Assembly: GCA_006247105.1 (NCBI GenBank)
Contig: CM016929.1
Coordinates: forward strand, 124,001-188,000
Length of the DNA: 64,000 bases
From: Giardia muris
Lineage: Eukaryota > Fornicata > Diplomonadida > Hexamitidae
Direction of reading: 5' to 3'
The translations under genes and the position numbers were made by a program. Within the stretch, counting starts at the first letter, position 1; every line of letters starts with the position of its first letter. Under the pieces are notes generated by a model. That model was not told the origin of the DNA and ran no database searches. It saw only the letters and a program-made list of their open reading frames with translations. Shown piece after piece: positions 1 through 8,268 of this stretch.

Positions 1-1
1 C

Positions 2-283
2 CTCCCGGCAGAAGGAGTCCCGATCCCTTCCGGAAGCATCACTGCGCTGTGTGCATATTGGAGCGGGCCTCCGGGCGAGGGGCTCGTGGCGGTGACGGGC
101 CCGAGCTCCCCGACGCCCGAGTACCTCCTCCTCGTGGGGACGCTCGTCGCGGGGCTCGGAGCCCTCGGGGCCGTCGTGGCGCTGGGCGTGCTGGGCCGGC
201 CGCTTGCAGTGGGCGAGAATGTGGATCGCAAGGGAATCGAACCCTCGGCCTCGTGCTTGCGAAGCACGCGCTCTGCCAACTGA
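2..283 (+). CDS. 3' end of a putative type I membrane protein (copy of 59906-61099)
   Basis: Only the last ~93 codons are in the window; the gene enters from the left edge. The frame (starting LPAEGVPIPSG) is identical to the C-terminal part of the complete 397-residue protein at 59906-61099. It has a hydrophobic segment (YLLLVGTLVAGLGALGAVVA) preceded by PSSPTPE, then a short tail. The final ~20 codons (222-283) are the antisense strand of the tRNA-Ala gene, so the tail is read from tRNA sequence. Function is unknown. The match to the right copy supports the frame. Confidence 0.65.
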   Translation, partial: LPAEGVPIPSGSITALCAYWSGPPGEGLVAVTGPSSPTPEYLLLVGTLVAGLGALGAVVALGVLGRPLAVGENVDRKGIEPSASCLRSTRSAN

Positions 284-294
284 GCTAACGACCC
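222..294 (-). tRNA. tRNA-Ala (anticodon CGC)
   Basis: On the minus strand the sequence begins GGGTCGT and ends GCGATCC plus discriminator A. It folds as a 73-nt cloverleaf with D arm GCTCAGTTGGCAGAGC, anticodon stem CGTGC/GCACG around loop TTCGCAA (anticodon CGC, decoding GCG) and T arm GAGGG/CCCTT around TTCGATT. No intron is seen and CCA is not encoded. It is identical to the copy at 59895-59967 and overlaps the antisense membrane-protein gene by 62 bp. Confidence 0.95.
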
Positions 295-740
295 CTGGCC
301 AGAAAAACCCCGGAACCACGGAGTGAACCCCTCTCCCGAAGCCGGAGGACGCTCTCAAGCAGCCCGGAGCGAGTCTTCCCCTTTCCCTTCTCTGAGGAGG
401 AGGACCGAAGGGCTCCAAGCACATCGGCCTCCCCGTCGAAGGAGCCTCCAGCCCCCGGTCGACTGGAGGCATCTCCCGCCACCTCTCTGGCTGGGACACC
501 CCCCACCGAGCCAAGGAGCGGACGTCCCTGTCTGCTGGCCCCCTCCCAGTGCCGGCCGTCAAGCGGGAGGCGTGATCGACCCCCAGGGGAAGCCTCCTGG
601 ACTCCTTGAGGACTCTTCCCCGGAGGACTGGACGCCAATAACCCTTCCCTCTCCCAGTGGAGGTATGGGACGAGGGTGCTCCTCCCCAGCTGTTCACACG
701 TCCTTCGTCCGCCCTGATGGAGCATGATCCCCAGCACTCG
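295..740. other. Repeated 3' flank of kinase K1, no supported gene
   Basis: This GC-rich stretch lies between the tRNA-Ala and the stop codon of K1. From about 346 it is nearly identical to the 3' flanks of K2 (5953-6346), K3 (54541-54935) and K4 (59450-59845), all in the same orientation relative to the kinase. Several frames stay open, but this is expected at such GC and in recent copies, and no frame shows a recognisable domain. I regard it as non-coding flank carried along with the kinase unit. Confidence 0.6.
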
Positions 741-2373
741 TCACTGGTGCCTCACCGCCTCCTCGAGGACCTCCCGTGCTGTCGGACGGTCTTTGGGGTC
801 CTTCGAGAGCATCCGAGAGATGAGATCAGCAAGGTCTGAGGGACGACCCTCGAGAGAAGGAGCGGACGTCTCGTTGAGGACAGCTGCTACGTTCTCGAAC
901 GGAAGGGCGTGGGTGCACATCTCATATCCCATCACTCCCAGGGCCCAGACGTCGACGGACTTGTCGTAGTTCTCCCCTTGGTGGATCTCGGGGGCCATGT
1001 ATCCAAAGGTTCCTACAAGCGTACTCATCCGAGACGAGTCCCCGAGCGTTCTTGCAAGTCCGAAGTCTCCCAGGACACACCGACCATCGGAAGAGAGGAG
1101 GACGTTCTCCGGCTTCAGGTCTCTGTGGACGAGCCCCCTCTCGTGGAGGTAGGCAAGACCGCTCGCCATCTCCCGAAGGCATCTCCACACCTCCTCGTCC
1201 CTGAAGGGCTCTCCCCTCTCCCCGCGCCCCCGGACCTCATCGAGGAGCGTCCCGGAGCACCAGTCCATCACGAGGTAGGCGGTCCCGTTGTCCGGGTCGT
1301 CGTGCACCCGGTGGTAGCGGAGGACGTGGGGGTGCTTGAGGGAGGGAATGGTCCCCATCTCCCTTCGGAGGGAGTCGACGATCGTCCTCTCCATCTCCTC
1401 GTACTCGACGACCTTCAGGGCGCAGTTCCCGTGCTCCTCGGACCAGGCGGAGAAGACGGTCCCGAAGGCCCCCCTTCCGAGCCTCCCCGTAAGCTGGAAG
1501 GACGAGAGCTCATCGGGAAGGTCGGGGAGGTGGACCTTCTTTCTGAGGAGGGGCGTGATCTTCTTCTTCCCATCGGGAAGGCCGTTGGCGACATCCTCTG
1601 CCGTCCTGCCCTCCCCGTCCTTCATGTCCCTCTCCAGAAGGAGGAGGCCGATGCACTCCTCGTGTCCTCCCCTCACTGCATGCATCAGGGCCGTCCATCC
1701 CCTCCCGTCCTGGAGGTGGGCCTCGAGGGGCCGGAGGAGGCGGACGACCTCGGTCTGGCCTCGGGAGGCGGCGTGCATCAGGGCCGTCATGCCTGAGGAG
1801 TCCTTCTGTCCCGCCTGGTCGAGGTGCCTTCGGAGTGTATCGAGGTCTCCCTGGATGGCAGATGAGATGAGAGAGCTGTCCTCCCGTGCAGGGGGAAGCC
1901 TGCCCCCGACAGCAGCGAGGTTCTGGAGGAGGACCTTCTTCTCCTCCTCCACCTCCTCGAGGCGTCTCCGAAGGTCTTTCATGTCATGGCTCTCGGTCCT
2001 CAATTGGGTAACCTCCTTCTCGAGGGCGAGGTTCTGGGCCTTCTGGTCTGCAAGTGCTCTCTTGAGGTCCTCAGTGGTCTTGGAGAGCTGCTCCTGAAGA
2101 GTCGCCTTCTCGGTGGTGAGGGCGTTGATGAGGGCTCGATTCTGGTCAGAGGCCTTTCGAAGGTCCTCGTTCATCTCCGCATGCCTCTTGGACTCATTGA
2201 TAGCATTGTCGAGCTGCTGTTTGAGGGAGGAGACTTCTGCAGTTAGCTGATCGATTCGAGTATTGTCCTGTCGTCCCTTGTCCTCGAACTGTTCGTGGAG
2301 GATATCGTTCTCTTTGTTGGCCTTCTGGAGTTGTTGTTTGAGAGAGGAGACTTCCTGATTCAGTTGGGATAGC
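346..2373. repeat. Left arm of kinase palindrome K1/K2
   Basis: This ~2.03-kb block is the near-exact reverse complement of 4320-6346. Over the coding part and first flank the pairing follows x + y = 6693 without indels, for example the stops at 741 and 5952. It covers the second half of the coiled coil, the second ankyrin set, the whole kinase domain and ~395 bp of 3' flank. Only scattered differences are seen, such as one Val/Ile change on the antisense reading and a 1-nt indel near 520. Confidence 0.85.
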
Positions 2374-3320
2374 TTATTCTTGAGAGATTCGTTCTCAGTA
2401 GCGAGTTTGCCGACATCCTTTCGAAGCTTAAGTACTTCAGCAGGATTCAGTGGCGGAGGGATCCGTCCTATCCCCTCGTTTTTGAGGAGTGTGCGGACTT
2501 GGGAGTAATCTCCTCCATAGGAACTGTTGTGCGCGTACCACTTGGCCGTGTGTCCTTTGGAATCTGTCAGGCCTTGTTCGTAGGGAAGAAGAAGCTCAAC
2601 TATCTCTGGGTGATTCTGGTGTGCTGCTATCATGAGAGCGGTCGTTTCAGGAGGGAAGATGGCATCTATATTGCCAGTTAATGTGGATAACAAGCTGAAT
2701 ATTTGCTGCGTCATTGATTGCTCGGGTAGAGTGATTTTCCACGCTGTCTTCGTTTGCCTCCCCGCTTCAGAGAGAAGGAGTCGAACGCAGTCTATCTTGC
2801 CATTGTAGGTGGCATACATTAGTGCGGTCCATCCCCAGTTGTTCTGCATTCCAAGCTCCTCTTCAAGTAGGGATATGCATTTGGCATAGTCATAGCTTGC
2901 GGCCTTCATCAGAGCCGTCTCACCACCTTTATCTTGCATCCCAAACTCCCTTTTAAGTGGGAGGATGCATTTGACGTGGCCTTTCATCACGGCCATCATG
3001 AGGGCAGTCGTTCCGGGAGGATAATTGTTGAAAAGGTCGTTCCATTCTTTCGTAGTCTGCTTCCCGGCCTCAGAAAGGAGGAGTCGAACACAGTGTGCAT
3101 GACCCTTGAAGGCGGCCCACATTAGTGCGGATATTCCCCATCTGTTCTGCATTCCGATCTCCTTTTCAAGTAAGGGGATAATGTCGGAATGACCTTTCTT
3201 TGCAGCCTGCATCAGGGCCGTCCAACCATCTTCACCCTTCCTCCCAACCTGATTGATGTTCCTTTTCACATCCTCGAGGTCGCCTCTTCTGGCCGCTTCC
3301 ATCAAAGGCGTAACGGACAT
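741..3320 (-). CDS. Kinase K1: ankyrin - coiled coil - ankyrin - Ser/Thr protein kinase
   Basis: The 859-residue protein has ankyrin repeats of the Giardia TALM type (residues ~1-290), a long coiled coil (~295-470), two or three more ankyrin repeats (~480-590) and a C-terminal kinase domain (608-859). All catalytic elements are present: glycine loop GRGAFG, Lys in ALK (636), HRDLKPEN (Asp734), DFG (Asp752), APE and DVWALG. It resembles the NEK/ankyrin kinases expanded in Giardia, many of which are catalytically dead; this one looks active. The kinase is C-terminal, whereas I recall the kinase preceding the ankyrins in most Giardia NEKs. The start follows the initiator GTTCAAAAATG. K2 lies head-to-head, and from about residue 317 onward the two are almost identical. 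Substrate is unknown; NEK membership is inferred from genus context. Confidence 0.9.
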   Translation of the reverse strand: MSVTPLMEAARRGDLEDVKRNINQVGRKGEDGWTALMQAAKKGHSDIIPLLEKEIGMQNRWGISALMWAAFKGHAHCVRLLLSEAGKQTTKEWNDLFNNYPPGTTALMMAVMKGHVKCILPLKREFGMQDKGGETALMKAASYDYAKCISLLEEELGMQNNWGWTALMYATYNGKIDCVRLLLSEAGRQTKTAWKITLPEQSMTQQIFSLLSTLTGNIDAIFPPETTALMIAAHQNHPEIVELLLPYEQGLTDSKGHTAKWYAHNSSYGGDYSQVRTLLKNEGIGRIPPPLNPAEVLKLRKDVGKLATENESLKNKLSQLNQEVSSLKQQLQKANKENDILHEQFEDKGRQDNTRIDQLTAEVSSLKQQLDNAINESKRHAEMNEDLRKASDQNRALINALTTEKATLQEQLSKTTEDLKRALADQKAQNLALEKEVTQLRTESHDMKDLRRRLEEVEEEKKVLLQNLAAVGGRLPPAREDSSLISSAIQGDLDTLRRHLDQAGQKDSSGMTALMHAASRGQTEVVRLLRPLEAHLQDGRGWTALMHAVRGGHEECIGLLLLERDMKDGEGRTAEDVANGLPDGKKKITPLLRKKVHLPDLPDELSSFQLTGRLGRGAFGTVFSAWSEEHGNCALKVVEYEEMERTIVDSLRREMGTIPSLKHPHVLRYHRVHDDPDNGTAYLVMDWCSGTLLDEVRGRGERGEPFRDEEVWRCLREMASGLAYLHERGLVHRDLKPENVLLSSDGRCVLGDFGLARTLGDSSRMSTLVGTFGYMAPEIHQGENYDKSVDVWALGVMGYEMCTHALPFENVAAVLNETSAPSLEGRPSDLADLISRMLSKDPKDRPTAREVLEEAVRHQ

Positions 3321-3714
3321 TTTTGAACGTCAATCTCATCCTCCCTCTCACTGAGGGCGCTCCTCCGGTCACAGAGGCCGACCCGCCATCTCACATCCCC
3401 TCGACAACAGAGGGGCGTCCAGATCGGTGCACCCGTCCCTGGGACAGCCGGTGGGCCCCTCTCTCCGTCTGGCACGGCTCTCGTCAGAGACCATTCGTCC
3501 TCGAGAGGGGAACGGGCCCGACCCTCACCAGGAGGTTGGGGAGCTATAAGGAGAGACTGATGACCAGTGGGAGCTCATCCAGGGACGAGAGCACCCCGAG
3601 GAGAGCCGTGGACCTTCCGTCCTCGGGGCAGGTCGTTGGTAGCGGTTGGATGCCCAGAGTGTCAGATGGGGGCCTCAGTGGAAGGCTGGTGAAGGGGATG
3701 TTTGATGTTCAAAA
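3321..3714. promoter_or_regulatory. Divergent intergenic region between K1 and K2
   Basis: This 394-bp spacer separates two head-to-head kinase genes and must hold both promoters. Each start codon is preceded by the same short element (GTTCAAAAATGTC). About 3594-3714 resembles the region just upstream of K4 (56621-56752), including a shared GGCAGGTCGTTGGTAGCGGT stretch. The part nearer K1 (3330-3560) has no copy in the window. No RNA gene is seen. Confidence 0.5.
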
Positions 3715-5952
3715 ATGTCTGATACGGCTTTGATGGAGGCATCCAAGAAGGGAGATCTCGAAGGCGTGAAAAGGAGCTTCAGTCAGGTCGGCAAGCAGGA
3801 CAGATTTGGTGGAACGGCCCTAATGTTAGCCGCAATTAAAGGTCACGCCAATTGCATTCCTCTACTCGAAGAAGAGATCGGGATGCAGGACAAAAGGGGA
3901 TTGACTGCATTGATGTGGGCCACTTACAATGACAACATAGACTCCGTTCGCCTTCTCTTCTCAGAGGCCGGGAAGCAAACGACGGGGGAATGGATTGGCT
4001 TTCCCCCCGGAACGACCGCTCTCATGATAGCAGCCTACCACAACCACACTGAAATTGTCCAGCTTCTTCTTCCCTACGAACAAGGCCTGACCGATTCCAA
4101 AGGGCACACAGCTCAACGGTATGCGAACAATGGGGCACCATGGAGAGGAGACTTCACCCAGGTCCGGGAGCTCCTCGAGTACGAGAGAGCAGAACGGATC
4201 CCTCCACCAAGTCCTAGACTAACCAATCAAGAGCATATCAACGAACTCACCACTGAGAACGACTCCCTCAAGAAAGACCTCTCCTCTTCCAAGAATGCAC
4301 ACGAGGAGACAAAGAAGGAGCTATCCCAACTGAATCAGGAAGTCTCCTCTCTCAAACAACAACTCCAGAAGGCCAACAAAGAGAACGATATCCTCCACGA
4401 ACAGTTCGAGGACAAGGGACGACAGGACAATACTCGAATCGATCAGCTAACTGCAGAAGTCTCCTCCCTCAAACAGCAGCTCGACAATGCTATCAATGAG
4501 TCCAAGAGGCATGCGGAGATGAACGAGGACCTTCGAAAGGCCTCTGACCAGAATCGAGCCCTCATCAACGCCCTCACCACCGAGAAGGCGACTCTTCAGG
4601 AGCAGCTCTCCAAGACCACTGAGGACCTCAAGAGAGCACTTGCAGACCAGAAGGCCCAGAACCTCGCCCTCGAGAAGGAGGTTACCCAATTGAGGACCGA
4701 GAGCCATGACATGAAAGACCTTCGGAGACGCCTCGAGGAGGTGGAGGAGGAGAAGAAGGTCCTCCTCCAGAACCTCGCTGCTGTCGGGGGCAGGCTTCCC
4801 CCTGCACGGGAGGACAGCTCTCTCATCTCATCTGCCATCCAGGGAGACCTCGATACACTCCGAAGGCACCTCGACCAGGCGGGACAGAAGGACTCCTCAG
4901 GCATGACGGCCCTGATGCACGCCGCCTCCCGAGGCCAGACCGAGGTCGTCCGCCTCCTCCGGCCCCTCGAGGCCCACCTCCAGGACGGGAGGGGATGGAC
5001 GGCCCTGATGCATGCAGTGAGGGGAGGACACGAGGAGTGCATCGGCCTCCTCCTTCTGGAGAGGGACATGAAGGACGGGGAGGGCAGGACGGCAGAGGAT
5101 GTCGCCAACGGCCTTCCCGATGGGAAGAAGAAGATCACGCCCCTCCTCAGAAAGAAGGTCCACCTCCCCGACCTTCCCGATGAGCTCTCGTCCTTCCAGC
5201 TTACGGGGAGGCTCGGAAGGGGGGCCTTCGGGACCGTCTTCTCCGCCTGGTCCGAGGAGCACGGGAACTGCGCCCTGAAGGTCGTCGAGTACGAGGAGAT
5301 GGAGAGGACGATCGTCGACTCCCTCCGAAGGGAGATGGGGACCATTCCCTCCCTCAAGCACCCCCACGTCCTCCGCTACCACCGGGTGCACGACGACCCG
5401 GACAACGGGACCGCCTACCTCGTGATGGACTGGTGCTCCGGGACGCTCCTCGACGAGGTCCGGGGGCGCGGGGAGAGGGGAGAGCCCTTCAGGGACGAGG
5501 AGGTGTGGAGATGCCTTCGGGAGATGGCGAGCGGTCTTGCCTACCTCCACGAGAGGGGGCTCGTCCACAGAGACCTGAAGCCGGAGAACGTCCTCCTCTC
5601 TTCCGATGGTCGGTGTGTCCTGGGAGACTTCGGACTTGCAAGAACGCTCGGGGACTCGTCTCGGATGAGTACGCTTGTAGGAACCTTTGGATACATGGCC
5701 CCCGAGATCCACCAAGGGGAGAACTACGACAAGTCCGTCGACGTCTGGGCCCTGGGAGTGATGGGATATGAGATGTGCACCCACGCCCTTCCGTTCGAGA
5801 ACGTAGCAGCTGTCCTCAACGAGACGTCCGCTCCTTCTCTCGAGGGTCGTCCCTCAGACCTTGCTGATCTCATCTCTCGGATGCTCTCGAAGGACCCCAA
5901 AGACCGTCCGACAGCACGGGAGGTCCTCGAGGAGGCGGTGAGGCACCAGTGA
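3715..5952 (+). CDS. Kinase K2: ankyrin - coiled coil - ankyrin - Ser/Thr protein kinase
   Basis: The 745-residue paralogue of K1 has a shorter N-terminus. It has ankyrin repeats (residues ~1-150), coiled coil (~165-360), a second ankyrin pair (~370-475) and a kinase domain (494-745) with intact GRGAFG, ALK, HRDLKPEN, DFG and APE. From ELSQLNQEVSS (about residue 203) to the C-terminus it is essentially identical to K1, while the N-terminal ankyrin parts differ clearly. This fits gene conversion limited to the palindrome arms. The start is the ATG in GTTCAAAAATG. The divergent N-termini may direct the same kinase to different partners; that is inference. Confidence 0.9.
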   Translation: MSDTALMEASKKGDLEGVKRSFSQVGKQDRFGGTALMLAAIKGHANCIPLLEEEIGMQDKRGLTALMWATYNDNIDSVRLLFSEAGKQTTGEWIGFPPGTTALMIAAYHNHTEIVQLLLPYEQGLTDSKGHTAQRYANNGAPWRGDFTQVRELLEYERAERIPPPSPRLTNQEHINELTTENDSLKKDLSSSKNAHEETKKELSQLNQEVSSLKQQLQKANKENDILHEQFEDKGRQDNTRIDQLTAEVSSLKQQLDNAINESKRHAEMNEDLRKASDQNRALINALTTEKATLQEQLSKTTEDLKRALADQKAQNLALEKEVTQLRTESHDMKDLRRRLEEVEEEKKVLLQNLAAVGGRLPPAREDSSLISSAIQGDLDTLRRHLDQAGQKDSSGMTALMHAASRGQTEVVRLLRPLEAHLQDGRGWTALMHAVRGGHEECIGLLLLERDMKDGEGRTAEDVANGLPDGKKKITPLLRKKVHLPDLPDELSSFQLTGRLGRGAFGTVFSAWSEEHGNCALKVVEYEEMERTIVDSLRREMGTIPSLKHPHVLRYHRVHDDPDNGTAYLVMDWCSGTLLDEVRGRGERGEPFRDEEVWRCLREMASGLAYLHERGLVHRDLKPENVLLSSDGRCVLGDFGLARTLGDSSRMSTLVGTFGYMAPEIHQGENYDKSVDVWALGVMGYEMCTHALPFENVAAVLNETSAPSLEGRPSDLADLISRMLSKDPKDRPTAREVLEEAVRHQ

Positions 5953-6346
5953 CGAGTGCTGGGGATCATGCTCCATCAGGGCGGACGAAGGACGTGTGAA
6001 CAGCTGGGGAGGAGCACCCTCGTCCCATACCTCCACTGGGAGAGGGAAGGGTTATTGGCGTCCAGTCCTCCGGGGAAGAGTCCTCAAGGAGTCCAGGAGG
6101 CTTCCCCTGGGGGTCGATCACGCCTCCCGCTTGACGGCCGGCACTGGGAGGGGGCCAGCAGACAGGATCCCCGCTCCTTGGCTCGGTGGGGGGTGTCCCA
6201 GCCAGAGAGGTGGCGGGAGATGCCTCCAGTCGACCGGGGGCTGGAGGCTCCTTCGACGGGGAGGCCGATGTACTTGGAGCCCTTCGGTCCTCCTCCTCAG
6301 AGAAGGGAAAGGGGAAGACTCGCTCCGGGCTGCTTGAGAGCGTCCT
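4320..6346. repeat. Right arm of kinase palindrome K1/K2
   Basis: Inverted partner of 346-2373, with a ~1.95-kb non-palindromic centre holding the two N-terminal coding regions and the divergent promoter. Identity extends past the K2 stop (5952) through ~395 bp of non-coding sequence and stops near 6346, where the K2 flank reads CGTCCTCCGTCCTTCGG and the K1 flank reads CGTCCTCCGGCTTCGGG. Confidence 0.85.
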
Positions 6347-6926
6347 CCGTCCTTCGGTACGGTCGGGAGAGGAGAGTTCCGGCGGTCGTTCACTCCAGCC
6401 CGAGCAGGCGCCTCCCGGTCGATGATCCTTCCTGCTCCCTCTTCCGGGTCTTGGACATCGATTCGGATGTGGGGGGACGGGGGCGGAGGTCGTTCGTGGA
6501 GACCTTCGTCTCGCGAGGGTCTGTGCCGTTGAGTCCAGCGTGTCTTCCCGGTCATCTGGAGGACAGGAGCGCTTCGGAGGGATGAAGAAAGTCAGATATC
6601 CTCCTCCTGGTATATCGTCAGTTGTGTGGCTATGATCCTCCTTCGTTTCCTCCCCGTCAGAGAGGGGTCAGATCCACACAAGAGCATCTGGGAGGTCTTT
6701 CTGGCCCCTCTTCCCTCCACTATATATTCGGTGGCCAGAATCACCTATTCTCCGTCCCATCAGTCCATATCCAGCCTGTATCTTCTTTACGAGTGATTCT
6801 GGATCTCAGAATGTTTCAGGCCCCTCTTCTCCGGTCTTTGCTGAACTCCTGTCGTGTCAATGTTTGTGCCCAAGCCAGCTAACGAAGTCAGATGAAAGGC
6901 GTCCGTACTGGTAGAACCAGTTCAGC
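5953..6926. other. Repeated 3' flank of K2, then unique spacer
   Basis: 5953-6346 is the flank common to all four kinases. 6347-6632 is shared only with the inverted flank of K3 (54258-54540), marking the inner limit of the large duplication near GGTATATCGTCAG. 6633-6926 is less GC-rich single-copy sequence downstream of the minus-strand vWA gene, in which I see no gene or RNA. A long open frame from 5956 to 6585 recurs beside K3 but has no recognisable domain, and I do not call it. Confidence 0.55.
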
Positions 6927-7715
6927 TCATAGATAGCCAAGCTTTTTGCAGAATGAATATTGACTCGGGACTTCCTGGATAAGACTCGTCGCTAGGATAA
7001 GCTCGGGATTCTCCTTCTTTGCGGCCTTCTTCTCGACCTCCGTCATGTTCACGAACTGGAAGTTGTCGAACTTGCGGCCCTTGACCTTGTCGTCGAAGAA
7101 CTTCATCTTATCGAAGGGTCCATCTCCAATTCCGATGGCTGAGATCGCGAGTGGGTAGTGTGAGGCATCTACGATGGCCTTGCAATCCTGCTCCATATCC
7201 GAGACATCGCCGTCCGTGAGGAGCAGCAGGAGGAAGAATTGGCGAGGACACGTCTTGCAGATCTCGATGGCTTGGTAAATCATTGGGGCGAACGTCGTGG
7301 GGCCCGACATCTCAATATGAGGTGCGATCTGGCGATATGCCTTACAGACCTCATCGAAGCCATGAAAATGAGGATCTTCCTGAGTGGGGTAGAGAAGGGG
7401 CAAGACGGAGGAGCTCTTTGTGTTAATGCAACCAAAGCGATAGACGGGATAAATGTCATCCTCGTCGAACTCGTGGACGATGCGCGACATGATACGAAGC
7501 GCCTTCTCGTATGGTGTCTCTTTCACACCCAAATCGTGGAGGCCGCGTCCGTAGCTTTTCTCCCCGGTCCACTCGTTCGACTTGGAGAAGTCTATCCCGA
7601 CAACCATCTGCATGGACTCGACGCCTGCCTTACGAATTGCTGCGGTGAGCTCATCGTAGTTCTTGTAGTAGTCGTCGATCATCCTCTTGGTGTTACTTGC
7701 CAGTTTCACTCGCAT
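6927..7715 (-). CDS. Copine/RGLG-like von Willebrand A domain protein
   Basis: The 262-residue protein is a single copine-type vWA domain. It has the MIDAS metal site DxSxS (VGIDFSKSNEW), the conserved Thr in SGPTTFAP and the acidic TDGDVSD loop. The typical copine stretches IYPVYRFGC and AISAIGIGDGPF are present. No C2 domains and no RING finger are seen, so it is shorter than animal copines and plant RGLG ligases. I chose the ATG at 7715 because it directly follows an eight-A run (CACAAAAAAAATG); a longer frame reaches 7811 but would enter the H2B promoter. The role is probably calcium- or metal-dependent protein binding in the cytoplasm. Confidence 0.8.
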   Translation of the reverse strand: MRVKLASNTKRMIDDYYKNYDELTAAIRKAGVESMQMVVGIDFSKSNEWTGEKSYGRGLHDLGVKETPYEKALRIMSRIVHEFDEDDIYPVYRFGCINTKSSSVLPLLYPTQEDPHFHGFDEVCKAYRQIAPHIEMSGPTTFAPMIYQAIEICKTCPRQFFLLLLLTDGDVSDMEQDCKAIVDASHYPLAISAIGIGDGPFDKMKFFDDKVKGRKFDNFQFVNMTEVEKKAAKKENPELILATSLIQEVPSQYSFCKKLGYL

Positions 7716-7869
7716 TTTTTTTGTGGGCACGCTAATACGTCCAGTCGAGAAGTGGGATAATGCACCCTTAGACCTCTTTCCTACCTCATAAAACGTTTGA
7801 TATAAAAACAACTGCGCAGGGGCGCAGATTCGGTCTGAAGAAGGGCCCGCAACCGGGAGGGTTAAAAGT
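7716..7869. promoter_or_regulatory. Divergent promoter between the vWA gene and histone H2B
   Basis: This 154-bp region drives two head-to-head genes. It holds a poly-A initiator at the vWA start, an A/T stretch GATATAAAAACAACTG at 7799-7814, the histone motif at 7820-7833, and TTAAAAGT just before the H2B ATG. Confidence 0.55.
7820..7833 (+). promoter_or_regulatory. Histone-gene promoter motif ('him'-like)
   Basis: GGGCGCAGATTCGG lies 37 bp upstream of the H2B ATG. It fits the histone-specific element described for Giardia histone promoters, which I recall as GRGCGCAGATT(T)VGG. A partial second copy of the core (CTGCGCAGG) lies just upstream at 7812-7820. It would coordinate histone transcription. 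The consensus is quoted from memory. Confidence 0.65.
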
Positions 7870-8253
7870 ATGGACGGGAAGCGGATTCAGTCGAAGCGCG
7901 TCGACGGGGACAAGGGCGACCTGAAGCGCAAGCACAAGCGGCACGAGACGTACGCGACGTACATCTACAAGGTCCTCCGCTCGGAGGGGATCCGCAACGA
8001 GGTCGAGGTCGACCTGGGGATATCGAACAAGGGGATGGAGGTGATGAACTCCCTCGTCAACGACCTCTTCGAGCGCATCGCGTCGGAGGCGTCGAACCTC
8101 GCGAAGATCAGCAAGCGGAACACGATCGGGAAGAAGGACATCGAGTCTGCCGCGAAGCTCGTCATCCCCGGGGAGATCGGGCGCCTGATCCGGGACGAGG
8201 CCGACAAGGCCCTCTCAAAGTTCACGACCTCGAAGGAGACCACGAAGAAGTGA
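7870..8253 (+). CDS. Histone H2B
   Basis: The 127-residue core histone has a short basic tail (MDGKRIQSKRVDGDKGDLKR) and a complete histone fold. The diagnostic H2B stretches are ETYATYIYKVL, ISNKGMEVMNSLVNDLFERI and the C-terminal helix region around PGEIGRLIRDEADKAL. It packs with H2A in the nucleosome. The start follows TTAAAAGT, and a histone promoter motif lies 37 bp upstream. The gene has strongly biased GC-rich codons and no intron. The stop codon overlaps a poly(A) signal. Confidence 0.95.
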   Translation: MDGKRIQSKRVDGDKGDLKRKHKRHETYATYIYKVLRSEGIRNEVEVDLGISNKGMEVMNSLVNDLFERIASEASNLAKISKRNTIGKKDIESAAKLVIPGEIGRLIRDEADKALSKFTTSKETTKK

Positions 8254-8258
8254 GTGAA
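8253..8258 (+). terminator. Poly(A) signal AGTGAA of H2B
   Basis: AGTGAA begins at the last base of the H2B stop codon and is repeated at once (8258-8263). AGTRAA is the usual Giardia poly(A) signal and sits very close to stop codons. The convergent ALG13 gene ends at 8269. Confidence 0.5.
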
Positions 8259-8268
8259 GTGAACTTAT

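Larger units (their letters stand above)
1..6632. repeat. Left arm of a large inverted duplication
   Basis: This block reads as the reverse complement of 54258-60188. The outer end (1-300) matches 59890-60188 base for base where compared, with position 1 pairing with 60188, so the repeat continues beyond the window. The inner end (about 6349-6632) matches 54258-54520 with isolated differences such as one A/G change near the limit. Between these ends lie two kinase genes per arm. The arms differ in the middle: the left has a 394-bp intergenic spacer, the right has a VSP fragment and a truncated kinase. Limits are judged by eye. Confidence 0.85.

Noticed and set aside
1..300. Left window edge as a telomere or chromosome end
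   Set aside because: No telomeric repeat is visible and the sequence is inside a gene that continues out of the window.
4897..5784. 295-residue frame antisense to the kinase domain, repeated in all copies
   Set aside because: It mirrors the kinase codons exactly and has the Val/Leu/Pro-rich composition typical of antisense readings.
5956..6585. 209-residue open frame repeated beside K2 and K3 and partly beside K1 and K4
   Set aside because: It lies in GC-rich flank where several frames are open. It has no domain or initiator, changes end point between copies, and its conservation is explained by recent duplication.
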